Of a stretch of DNA of 63,889 nt, positions 53,109-61,096 are shown one piece after another. Position numbers and translations under genes: made by a program. This stretch comes from Deltaproteobacteria bacterium UBA5799. Its GTDB lineage: Bacteria > Desulfobacterota > GWC2-55-46. Location of the stretch: the NCBI GenBank assembly GCA_002418185.1, contig DIDN01000034.1, positions 1 to 63,889 of the forward strand, given 5' to 3'. The stretch's first letter is position 1. Each line of letters opens with the position of its first letter. The notes beneath the pieces were generated by a model. The model did no database searches and was not told the origin of the DNA. It worked only from the letters and a program-made list of their open reading frames with translations.

Positions 53109-53180
53109 ATCCTTCGCACCCAATTCATAAGAGCTGTCCGGCCTCCGGGCCCCTTTTTGCGTCAAACCAGTGAGGTGGAC

Positions 53181-56100
53181 ATGAAGAGGACGGCTTTTCT
53201 TCTGATTCTGGTCCTGATGGCGCTGGCCCTCCCGGGCACGACCCTGGCCGATATCTTCTATGTGCGCGCGGACGCCCCGGGCGACAACTCCGGCACCGAC
53301 TGGACAAACGCGTTCAGGGGCCTCCCCGAGGAGCTTGAGCGCGGTGGCACGTATTACGTGGCGTCAGGAGAGTACCCCGGTTACACATTCGACGACCCGC
53401 TGCCTGAAACCCCCGCTTTCATATACATAAAAAAGGCTATGTCCGGAGACCACGGCACTGACACCGGATGGGAGGACTACCTGGGAGAGGGGAGCGCGGT
53501 CTTTGAGGCGCCGTTCGTCTTCAAGGCGGGCTACTACGAAATAGACGGGCAGGCCGGAGGCGGACCCGGGAGCTGGAAGGAGGGGCACGGCATCAAGCTG
53601 CGGCACTCGGGCGCTTCGGACCAGATAAAGCTTATCAAAATGGACGCCAGGGTCTCGAACCTCGTCTTCAAGCACATGGAGATGTATTTCAGCCCGTGCA
53701 CCACGTGCTCTGGCCAGGACATCGTCTACGGCCTTAGCGGCGGCTCGGACTGGACATTCCGGGACTGCTACATGCACCACGCGGGCAGGGTCATACTCCT
53801 CACCTTCGGCGCCACCAGCAACGTGCTAATAGAGAACTCCATGCTCGAGAGGAACGGTGTGTCGTCCGCCCAGCACTCCGAGATATGGATAGCGCGTGAC
53901 GTCAACAACGCCGTCGTGAGGAACAGCGTGATAGCGGACTTCGTGAGCACCGGCGGCATAATAATAAGCCGGGGCGAGAACTGGGACATCTACGGCAATA
54001 TTTTCATCTGGACCGAAAACTTCGGACGGAGGTCCATGAACGGGGCGATAGGGAGCCTCGCCTCCTCGTCCGACTATTACGCCCGGAACATAAACATATA
54101 CAACAACTCTTTCGTGAACCTTCTGGAGGGCGGGGCCGGGAAAATATTTCCCATCTATAACGAGATAACGGGCATAAGGGCATATAACAACCTCTGGTAT
54201 AACAGCCCCGCCACCGCGTTCGGCCCGGATGTCGAGCATAATTACAACTGGTTCATGAACTCGAACGAGGGCGCGATATTCGAGAGCGCCATGCAGGTCG
54301 GGGAGGGCGACCCGTTTGTCGATTACACCGCCGGCGACTTCCGTCTCTCTGCCGCGACCGAACCTGGCGTGGTCCTGCCGGAAATCTACGATACGGATAT
54401 GGACGGAGTCATCCGCGGCGCTGACGGCTTCTGGGACCGCGGCGCGTTCGAATTCGAATCGACAGGCGGCGAGGCGAACGAGCCTCCGGCGGCTTTCGAC
54501 GACTCCGCGGTAACTGCGGAGGATACTCCCGTGGCCATCGATGTGCTCGCAAACGACACCGACACTGAAAACGACCCGCTTACGGTAAGCGGCCTGTCGC
54601 CGCCCGGAAGCGGCGCCGTGGCGCTGAACCCGGACCAGACCGTGACATACACGCCGGACCCGGGTTTTTCAGGCACGGACAGCTTCACATACAAAGCCCA
54701 CGACGGCAGGTCCGAGAGCAATGCTGCTACCGTGACGGTGACGGTCTCGGCGGGAGAAACGCTTATCGCCAACGACGATGCGTATTCCACCGATGAAGAC
54801 AACGCCCTTGTCGCCGAAGCGCCGGGCGTCCTCGGAAACGATTCGCTTGAGGGTGAAGCCCCGGGCGCCGTGCTCGTCTCTGGCACGGTAAACGGCACGG
54901 TCGATCTGGAACCCGACGGCTCCTTCAGATACGAGCCCCTGGCCGACTATAACGGCCAGGACTCCTTTTCATACAAGGTGGTCACCGCGCTTTCCGAGAG
55001 CAACATTGCGGCCGTAGTCCTGACGATAAAGCCGGTTAACGACGCGCCTGCCGCGGCAGACGATTCAACTTCCACGTTCCGGGAGATGCCGGTAGTCATA
55101 AATGTGCTTGCGAATGATTCGGATATCGAAGGCGACGCATTGACGGTTGCTGCCCTTGCCGGGCCTCAGAACGGGACAGCGGACATTAACCCTGACCAGA
55201 CCGTGACATACACGCCGGACCCGGGCTTCTCAGGCGTTGACAGCTTAACATACAGGGCGTTCGACGGCGAGGCGGAGAGCAACACCGCTACGGTTACCAT
55301 AACCGTGCAGGACAGGCCTGTTGCGGTCGATGATTCATATTCTACCCTGGAGGATACTCCTTTGCAGGTGGCAGCCCCGGGCGTGCTCGGGAATGACTCT
55401 GGCGAGGGGGTTCTAACTGCCCAGCTCGAAACCGGCCCTGCGAACGGAAGCCTTACCCTGAACCCGGACGGATCGTTCCTTTATACTCCGGCAGCGGGCT
55501 ATTCAGGAAGTGACTCGTTTACCTACAAGGCGGCCTCCGGAGGGGTTGAAAGCGATGCCGCGACGGTTTCCATAACCGTGCAGGACAGGCCTGTTGCGGT
55601 CGATGATTCATATTCTACCCTGGAGGATACTCCTTTGCAGGTGGCAGCCCCGGGCGTGCTCGGGAATGACTCTGGCGAGGGGGCTCTAACTGCCCAGCTC
55701 GAAACCGGCCCTGCGAACGGAAGCCTTACCCTGAACCCGGACGGATCGTTCCTTTATACTCCGGCAGCGGGCTATTCAGGAAGTGACTCGTTTACTTATA
55801 AGGCAGTCTCCGGAGGGGTGGAGAGCGAATTCGCGACGGTTACTATAACCGTTGCCAGGGAATCCAACACCGCGCCGGTCGGATACCAGGACAGCGCTAC
55901 AACCGACTTCAATACGCCAGTAATCATACCTGTCCTCGAAAACGATGTTGACGCGGACGGAGACCCGCTTAGCGTGGCGGCCATAACCATCCCACCCCCC
56001 AACGGCACGGCAGCCATAAACCCCGACAACACCGTGACATACACGCCGAATCCCGGCTTCAGCGGGAGCGACAGGTTTTATTACAAGGCTACCGACGGAA

Positions 56101-56435
56101 TGGACCTGAGCAATACGACGAGGGTCACGGTCAGCGTCAGATCGAACAAGCCCCCGGTAGCGGTAGTGGACTATGCCAAAACCGTCGTCAACACGCCGGT
56201 TTTGATAGACATTGCCGCAAACGACTATGACGTCGACGGGACGGTGGTGAGGGAAAGCGTTACCGTACTTACCAACCCGGGCCGCGGCGGCACGGTCGTA
56301 AATAACGGAGACGGCACGGTGACATTCACCCCGGCAGCCGACTTCAAGGGCTTCGATTACTTCTATTACAATATCAAGGACGACTACGGCGCGACATCGA
56401 GGAGCGCCAAGGTTACCGTGCAGATGGTCAATTAA
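53181..56435 (+). CDS. Secreted parallel beta-helix protein with tandem cadherin-like repeats
   Basis: 1084 aa. Signal peptide ends near residue 24 (LPGTTLA). Residues about 25-430 look like a right-handed beta-helix (many NVLIENSML, NAVVRNSVIADF turns). From about 435 there are seven cadherin-like/Big-type repeats of about 90 aa, each starting PVAVDDSYST or similar and ending FTYKA...VTVTV. Two adjacent repeats are nearly identical at DNA level. The N-terminal fold suggests polysaccharide or surface binding and the repeats a stalk. No sortase or C-terminal sorting signal recognised. ATG at 53181 after GAGGTGG. Confidence 0.85.
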   Translation: MKRTAFLLILVLMALALPGTTLADIFYVRADAPGDNSGTDWTNAFRGLPEELERGGTYYVASGEYPGYTFDDPLPETPAFIYIKKAMSGDHGTDTGWEDYLGEGSAVFEAPFVFKAGYYEIDGQAGGGPGSWKEGHGIKLRHSGASDQIKLIKMDARVSNLVFKHMEMYFSPCTTCSGQDIVYGLSGGSDWTFRDCYMHHAGRVILLTFGATSNVLIENSMLERNGVSSAQHSEIWIARDVNNAVVRNSVIADFVSTGGIIISRGENWDIYGNIFIWTENFGRRSMNGAIGSLASSSDYYARNINIYNNSFVNLLEGGAGKIFPIYNEITGIRAYNNLWYNSPATAFGPDVEHNYNWFMNSNEGAIFESAMQVGEGDPFVDYTAGDFRLSAATEPGVVLPEIYDTDMDGVIRGADGFWDRGAFEFESTGGEANEPPAAFDDSAVTAEDTPVAIDVLANDTDTENDPLTVSGLSPPGSGAVALNPDQTVTYTPDPGFSGTDSFTYKAHDGRSESNAATVTVTVSAGETLIANDDAYSTDEDNALVAEAPGVLGNDSLEGEAPGAVLVSGTVNGTVDLEPDGSFRYEPLADYNGQDSFSYKVVTALSESNIAAVVLTIKPVNDAPAAADDSTSTFREMPVVINVLANDSDIEGDALTVAALAGPQNGTADINPDQTVTYTPDPGFSGVDSLTYRAFDGEAESNTATVTITVQDRPVAVDDSYSTLEDTPLQVAAPGVLGNDSGEGVLTAQLETGPANGSLTLNPDGSFLYTPAAGYSGSDSFTYKAASGGVESDAATVSITVQDRPVAVDDSYSTLEDTPLQVAAPGVLGNDSGEGALTAQLETGPANGSLTLNPDGSFLYTPAAGYSGSDSFTYKAVSGGVESEFATVTITVARESNTAPVGYQDSATTDFNTPVIIPVLENDVDADGDPLSVAAITIPPPNGTAAINPDNTVTYTPNPGFSGSDRFYYKATDGMDLSNTTRVTVSVRSNKPPVAVVDYAKTVVNTPVLIDIAANDYDVDGTVVRESVTVLTNPGRGGTVVNNGDGTVTFTPAADFKGFDYFYYNIKDDYGATSRSAKVTVQMVN
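55298..55791 (+). repeat. Near-identical tandem 273-bp repeat in the cadherin-like gene
   Basis: Unit 1 (from 55298) and unit 2 (from 55571) are offset by 273 bp (91 codons) and match with very few differences over about 220 bp. A recent in-frame duplication, or gene conversion. Confidence 0.9.
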
Positions 56436-56631
56436 GGGAGGCGCGGTCCGGGCGGGTACTGGCGGCAAGGATGTCGGACGCTCCCTCCGAACAATTCGGC
56501 GGCATGGGGGTAGAGCCGTCGGGGACGCAAGCGGAAACTGCGCGGATGTGTTTGGTGCGCTTCGAGCAAGTGTCCGTAAACCCCAGCTCCAACCTCTCCG
56601 GCATTCCTCCCGCGAATCCGTGCAGGCTGGT

Positions 56632-57906
56632 TCAGAAGGCCGCGAAGAGCATGAGGGTGGTAAGGTTGTCGCCGCTTCCGGGGCCCGGGCCGCCTGCACC
56701 GGAATACCATGTGGAATCGAGCTGGAGCTGTACGTTCTGAAGTGGGGTGTAGACGACCCCGAGAGTGGTGGCCCTGTCCTTGTCGTCTCCCGGGGCGCCG
56801 CTTTTGCCGTGCCGATAGGCCGCGGCGGCAGTGAGCTTGCCTGGAAGCACGCCTAGCTCGGCGAGCACTGTCCATGCCTTCCTGGCCTTTTCCTGGCTCT
56901 CGTTGAATATGTTCCCGCCCTCGCCCTGCTCGCCGTCTGATTTCGCCGCCCTCGCGTAGGTGAGATATACGCCGAGAGGGAACCCGCCGGCAGTGCCCTG
57001 CGCCTGGGCGTCCACTGCCCATGCCTCGGCTTCCTTTCTTGCGACGATAACGGCTGTCTCGTCGCCCGGGTCGGCGCTTACGTTAGTCTCCTTGCCCGCC
57101 CATATCTGACCGCCAAACCCCAAGTCCCAGCCATTGAAGGTCGGAGTAAAAGCGATCCTCCCGTAGTGGAGATAAGGGCCCGAGGCTATTTCCGACGAGT
57201 GCTCGTTCGACCAGAGCGTGTAGTTGGCGAACCAGAGCTGGTGCACGGCGGCAAGCGTGATCCCGGTCGCCTCGGTAGCGGTACCGATGTACTGCTGGGC
57301 GGAGATCTCCGTCCGGTGCTCGACCGGCCTCTGGAGCCTCAGTGCACCGGTATTCAGGAGCTCAAGTCCGTATGTCGGGCCGAAACCGTCGGTCGTGAAC
57401 GGGATTGCATTCAAATTGACCTCTCCTGCCAAGTACACGAACGGTATCTTGAAAGACGTAAAGCGAGGGTCCCCGTCCTTGAGTGACGCTTCCAGGAGAA
57501 AGCCCGCGTGCTCGCCGACCCTGCCGCCAAGAAGGAGCGCGGCCTCGTCCGGGAACTGAAGCTGCCCCTTGTTAAGCTCCTGGCCTTCTCCGGTGGCGTC
57601 CGGGTGGTTCGAGTCGCCGTCCCGCTTCTGGTACCTGATCTTGGTCACGAAAGAGGCGTTCAGGGCCGAGGGCAGGGAGAGAAAGTCCCCTTCTATCATG
57701 CTCTGGCCGCCAGTCATCGTATATCCCCCGGCCTTGAATGCCCTGCCGAAGGTATTGAGGCTTGGGAAGTGCTGGAAGTGGCAGGAATTGCATGCCATCC
57801 CGGTCTGGCGCGAAAACGCCGGCACGGCAGCAGACTCTGAAGGGGAAAACAGAATCAGCACGAAAAAAGAAAGCATGGCCGTAAAAAAAGAAAAAAGTTT
57901 TCTCAT
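56632..57906 (-). CDS. Cyc2-like porin-cytochrome: single-haem c domain plus outer-membrane beta-barrel
   Basis: 424 aa. The ATG at 57906 follows GGGAGGGAG; longer readings run into tRNA-Leu. Signal peptide about 1-26, then PAFSRQTGMACNSCHFQHFP with one CXXCH (C39, C42, H43). Amphipathic beta strands fill the rest, and the chain ends in FAAF with a terminal Phe, as in outer-membrane barrels. This layout (one haem in the N-terminus of a barrel of about 400 aa) is that of Cyc2, an outer-membrane Fe(II) oxidase. A porin-like protein with a haem plug of other function is possible. Convergent to the cadherin-like gene. Confidence 0.75.
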   Translation of the reverse strand: MRKLFSFFTAMLSFFVLILFSPSESAAVPAFSRQTGMACNSCHFQHFPSLNTFGRAFKAGGYTMTGGQSMIEGDFLSLPSALNASFVTKIRYQKRDGDSNHPDATGEGQELNKGQLQFPDEAALLLGGRVGEHAGFLLEASLKDGDPRFTSFKIPFVYLAGEVNLNAIPFTTDGFGPTYGLELLNTGALRLQRPVEHRTEISAQQYIGTATEATGITLAAVHQLWFANYTLWSNEHSSEIASGPYLHYGRIAFTPTFNGWDLGFGGQIWAGKETNVSADPGDETAVIVARKEAEAWAVDAQAQGTAGGFPLGVYLTYARAAKSDGEQGEGGNIFNESQEKARKAWTVLAELGVLPGKLTAAAAYRHGKSGAPGDDKDRATTLGVVYTPLQNVQLQLDSTWYSGAGGPGPGSGDNLTTLMLFAAF

Positions 57907-58056
57907 CACTCCCTCCCCGGCTGAAATGACCGCGCCCTGATAACTGATAAGGGTCGGGTACGGAATTTCAAGGACTCTACCAGCAGTTTCGTGATTGTCA
58001 AGGGAAGGGAGGTGTTTTTTTTCAGTATGCGGGCTGGGCGGCCCCCCTGCGGGATG

Positions 58057-58085
58057 TTGACAGTGGGCGCTATTTCTGTTACTTT
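58057..58085 (+). promoter_or_regulatory. Promoter of tRNA-Leu
   Basis: TTGACA, 17-nt spacer, TACTTT; ends 30 nt before the tRNA. Confidence 0.7.
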
Positions 58086-58115
58086 TCACGAATCTGCAAC
58101 GCTTCCACCTGAAGT

Positions 58116-58202
58116 GCCCGAGTGGCGGAATTGGCAGACGCACGGGACTTAAAATCCCGAGGTGGCAACACCGTGCCGGTTCGACCCCGGCCTCGGGCAC
58201 CA
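58116..58202 (+). tRNA. tRNA-Leu(UAA)
   Basis: Acceptor GCCCGAG pairs with CTCGGGC; the anticodon loop CTTAAAA gives TAA; long variable arm; CCA encoded. The likely attachment site of the integrative element that follows. Confidence 0.95.
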
Positions 58203-58222
58203 CTACTAACCCGCCGAAAACA

Positions 58223-59317
58223 TTAGTGAATCGAGGCGGCAGCCCTCTCCGGGATTTCGGTTGTTGCGGGGTGGAAATCAGCCGACTGTGCTAAAATTGT
58301 GCTAAATCGCTCCTGAACCTTTTGGGCCGCAAGCTTCAGGTCAGCCTCATTGACGATGTTATACCTGTCAAAGATGCTCCTTGTCTTGTGGCCTGAGACC
58401 TTCATTGCGACCCTTTCAGGAACGCCAGCCCTTACCATATTTCTCACAGCCGTCCTTCTGAAATCGTGGAATATCTTTCCCTCAAGCCCTGCCCTCTTGC
58501 AGGCAGATAACCAAGCCTCTCTAAACCACCTTACGGGCTGCCCGGTCTCGCCGAAAAAGACCCAAGGGCATTTGGGAAACTTCCTGTCCCTCAGGGCCTT
58601 CTGCAATCGCATGGTTTCCAATAGCTCCCCTGCCATGTAGACGACCCTTGATTCCCCGTTCTTGGTGTTTTCCGGCCTGAGGGTAATCTTTCCCTCGAAG
58701 AGGTCAACCTGAGGCCATTGAAGGCTTAGAATCTCCATCTTCCTCATTCCCGTATAGTAGGCCATTGTAGCGACTGGCCTTAGGTAATACGGAAGGGCCT
58801 CCTTGAGGGCCAGATATTCCGGGTGCTCGAAGTATCCCTGCCTGATATTGTTCTCCCTCAAGCTGGGTATGTAAGGCACATTGAGCACCTTTGGAGGGGT
58901 TGCCCTTGCGCCGAGACGGAACATCCGTTTGAGGGCCGCCATTTCCCTGTTGATGGTCGCGTTCTTCGCGCCTTCATTCTGCCTCTTCACGATATAGGAC
59001 TGAATGAGCGTTGTCGTTATCTCCGCAACCTTCATCCCCTTGAACGTCTTTTCAAGGTGCCTGAGGTTCCTCCCTATCCGGTCGAGGGACTTTTTCCCGT
59101 TGACCTGATAATCGAGGGTAAGGCCCTGGCTCAGTTCCTCAAACGTTGTCTCTCTTGCCTCGACTTCGAAGAACTTCCCTTCGACTACCTGAGTCTTTAC
59201 CTTGCAGAGGATTTCCTCTGCCAATTTCTTTGACGTGGTCTCGCATGAACGGCGTACCTGTTTGCCGTTGTACGAAAACCGCATCCACCAGACCGAGCCT
59301 CTCTTGAACAGTCCCAA
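58223..59317 (-). CDS. int: Tyrosine recombinase (integrase)
   Basis: 364-aa phage-type integrase. Seen: an N-terminal SAM-like binding part, the first catalytic Arg in YTGMRKMEILSLQW, HDFRRTAVRNMVRAG (His and second Arg), and GHKTRSIFDRYNI with the nucleophile Tyr. TTG start with GGAGG just upstream; the start abuts the stop of the HTH gene. Only 20 bp from the tRNA-Leu 3' end, so tRNA-Leu is the probable att site. Confidence 0.93.
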   Translation of the reverse strand: MGLFKRGSVWWMRFSYNGKQVRRSCETTSKKLAEEILCKVKTQVVEGKFFEVEARETTFEELSQGLTLDYQVNGKKSLDRIGRNLRHLEKTFKGMKVAEITTTLIQSYIVKRQNEGAKNATINREMAALKRMFRLGARATPPKVLNVPYIPSLRENNIRQGYFEHPEYLALKEALPYYLRPVATMAYYTGMRKMEILSLQWPQVDLFEGKITLRPENTKNGESRVVYMAGELLETMRLQKALRDRKFPKCPWVFFGETGQPVRWFREAWLSACKRAGLEGKIFHDFRRTAVRNMVRAGVPERVAMKVSGHKTRSIFDRYNIVNEADLKLAAQKVQERFSTILAQSADFHPATTEIPERAAASIH

Positions 59318-59638
59318 TTAGACCTCCTTCCTGAGGCCTTGATTCGGGCTGGTTTCCCGTTTGGACGTATTGTAACGTTTTCCGGTCACGTCCTCAACGG
59401 CCTTTTTGATTATGTTATCGATATCCAAACCGCTTGATTTTGTTTTGGTTTTCGTAACGTTACGGGCCGTTGCCCTCGACTGCCTGAGCCATTCTTTGAC
59501 CTCTTCCATGTCGAAACGCACAAGGCCGCCCACCTTGTATGATGGAATGGAGCCGTTACGCACCCATGAATAAAGCGTTGGCTCCTTAACGTTCAGGAAC
59601 GTTGATACCTCTTTTATCGTTACAAGCTCCATAACCAT
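59318..59638 (-). CDS. Excisionase-like HTH protein
   Basis: 106-aa protein. N-terminal winged HTH of the Xis/MerR-like helix-turn-helix 17 type (TIKEVSTFLNVKEPTLYSWVRNGSIPSYKVGGLVRFDMEEVKEWL), then a Lys/Thr-rich tail. Typical of element-encoded directionality factors. A perfect palindrome touches its start codon and another lies inside the gene. Transcribed with int. Confidence 0.85.
   Translation of the reverse strand: MVMELVTIKEVSTFLNVKEPTLYSWVRNGSIPSYKVGGLVRFDMEEVKEWLRQSRATARNVTKTKTKSSGLDIDNIIKKAVEDVTGKRYNTSKRETSPNQGLRKEV
59453..59464. promoter_or_regulatory. CGTAACGTTACG palindrome inside the HTH gene
   Basis: Perfect 12-bp palindrome, same core as the operator-like sites in the adjoining gaps. 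Confidence 0.6.
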
Positions 59639-59655
59639 AACGTTGGGCCAACGTT
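59639..59655. promoter_or_regulatory. Operator-like palindrome at the HTH start codon
   Basis: AACGTTGG-G-CCAACGTT, a perfect 17-nt dyad directly abutting the ATG on the minus strand. It replaces the usual ribosome-binding-site position and would suit autoregulation. Confidence 0.6.
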
Positions 59656-59704
59656 GCCTCAGGCCCGTGTCCTTTCCATAACATACGTTACGGGAATTAC
59701 CCTT

Positions 59705-59726
59705 CCATACGTTACGTAACGTATGG
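59705..59726. promoter_or_regulatory. 22-bp palindrome
   Basis: CCATACGTTAC/GTAACGTATGG is a perfect 22-bp dyad. Its left arm CATACGTTACG repeats at 59682-59692, giving a tandem array 24 bp apart. Confidence 0.7.
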
Positions 59727-59864
59727 GCTGCTTTTTAGCGATTACAGATACGAGCAAAATCCGTATCGCATACATACGTATATATACGCTTGCCGAGATG
59801 AAGTCCCGGACACCGACAGGGGTGTTTTTTGTCCGGCGTGGGAAGGGCGATAAATAACAAACGT

Positions 59865-59952
59865 TGTCATTCTGAGCGCAGCGAAGAATCTCGTATTTGG
59901 AAAATAGCAAGTTACGAGATTCTTCGGTCGCTTTCGCTCCCTCAGAATGACA
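59865..59952. repeat. REP-like inverted repeat
   Basis: TGTCATTCTGAG/CTCAGAATGACA ends with an inner GAAGAATCTCGTA/TACGAGATTCTTC stem. This text is widespread as an intergenic palindrome in environmental bacterial genomes. Located beyond the 3' end of the unknown gene. Confidence 0.85.
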
Positions 59953-59980
59953 GGAAGCGGAATCAGGCTAACGTTTGGGG

Positions 59981-60949
59981 CTAAAACCTGTAGAGGGGCT
60001 TTATGTGCCTATTGATGAACTTCTCAAAGGCATAAGGATGGGCGGGGGGGATTATGCCGCAGGACTCAAGGAACCTGTAAAGCTCAAGGCTTCCGAGCTT
60101 GTAAAGGCCCATAGGCCAGAAGAAGTTCAAGACGAAATACGTCTTTCCATGCTGTCCGATTCGCTTAAGCGGGGTGTCCGATACGGCCTTGCCGAGGTCT
60201 TTGAAAAAGCGGGTATCGCCTGTAAGCTGGGCCTTTATTATCCGGGCCTTGACCTTATCGTGGAATAGGAAGCCCTTGTCCAACGTAACGGCCTTGAAGA
60301 GGGCTTTATCATCCCCTTCGCTGAATCTGGCGATAAGCTCATGGATGGTCTTCTGTTGGGCTATATGGGGCAGTATGAAAAAGAGCACCCCTATGAAGGT
60401 CATAAGGACTTCCGGCTTTTCGAACTCGCCTTCAAGCTCGCCTTCTTGAGGGGGCTTTGCCTTCTCAACCTCTGAGAAAAGATAACGGAGCAGGAGGGAA
60501 AAGACTATGGAGAAATAGTCCCTTGTCTCTTTCTCGAAAACGTTGTCCAAATCCGGCTTGAAGGCGGGCCTTCGAGAAAGGGCCTCAAGCTCCCTCCGAT
60601 AATATGCCCTGCTTTCCTCTTCGGGTAGACTTTCTGCAAGGCTTGAGCAAATTTTCAGGACCTTCTCCGGGTTGTCGAGTGAGTTGACCACCTCAAGGAA
60701 GTTTCCCATGATGCCTTTATCAAGGCCGAACTTCTCCAAAAAGCCTGTGAAGCCCTCATTGAACTCGCCTCTGTAGAAGTCCTGCCATTGGCAGCCTGTA
60801 ACCTCCTGAACGATATCCTCCGGCAGGCAGGGAAACCCCTCTGAGGGGCTTTTTTCGAGCTGGCCTATGAAGTCCAGAAAACAGGCGGCAAGCCTGTCAA
60901 GGCAGGGGTCTATCTTCCGCTTCCAGTTGTCATTGGGAGGTCTCTTCAC
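59981..60949 (-). CDS. Unknown element-encoded protein
   Basis: 322 aa, GTG start without a clear ribosome-binding site. No family recognised. Largely helical, with one hydrophobic stretch near residue 187 (TFIGVLFFILPHIA) and scattered cysteines not forming a motif. Divergent from the methyltransferase gene; the shared 147-bp gap contains TAACGTTA sites. Could be a defence, regulatory or maintenance protein of the element. Confidence 0.6.
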   Translation of the reverse strand: MKRPPNDNWKRKIDPCLDRLAACFLDFIGQLEKSPSEGFPCLPEDIVQEVTGCQWQDFYRGEFNEGFTGFLEKFGLDKGIMGNFLEVVNSLDNPEKVLKICSSLAESLPEEESRAYYRRELEALSRRPAFKPDLDNVFEKETRDYFSIVFSLLLRYLFSEVEKAKPPQEGELEGEFEKPEVLMTFIGVLFFILPHIAQQKTIHELIARFSEGDDKALFKAVTLDKGFLFHDKVKARIIKAQLTGDTRFFKDLGKAVSDTPLKRIGQHGKTYFVLNFFWPMGLYKLGSLELYRFLESCGIIPPAHPYAFEKFINRHIKPLYRF

Positions 60950-60966
60950 GGAAAGGCCTGTATGTT

Positions 60967-60990
60967 CGTAACGTTAACGTAACGTATGGG
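60967..60990. promoter_or_regulatory. Overlapping TAACGTTA/ACGTTAACGT sites upstream of mod
   Basis: ACGTTAACGT is a perfect 10-bp palindrome and the run continues as AACGTATGG, repeating the right arm of the 22-bp palindrome at 59705. It lies between the divergent unknown gene and the methyltransferase gene. Confidence 0.6.
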
Positions 60991-61096
60991 AGCCAGGGGC
61001 CTGTACGCCTGAAGGCCAATCGTAACATAAGCTATTGAAAATTCCGCAAATAAAAGTTAAAAATATGGCTGGACTCAAGGGGGGTGCGGCTTCCAA

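Larger units (their letters stand above)
59639..59980. other. Intergenic region of the element
   Basis: No gene. It holds two AACGTT-type palindromes, a second CATACGTTACG half-site (59682-59692), the AT-rich tract around 59750-59790, a short terminator-like hairpin (about 59810-59830, ACACC/GGTGT then T6), and the REP-like repeat at 59865-59952. Confidence 0.65.

Noticed and set aside
57907..58203. N-terminal extension of the Cyc2-like protein to 58203 on the minus strand
   Set aside because: It would read through tRNA-Leu and lacks a ribosome-binding site; the ATG at 57906 has GGGAGGGAG and a proper signal peptide.
59808..59830. Terminator for the plus strand near 59820
   Set aside because: The stem is only about 5 bp and no plus-strand gene ends there; noted only in the region description.
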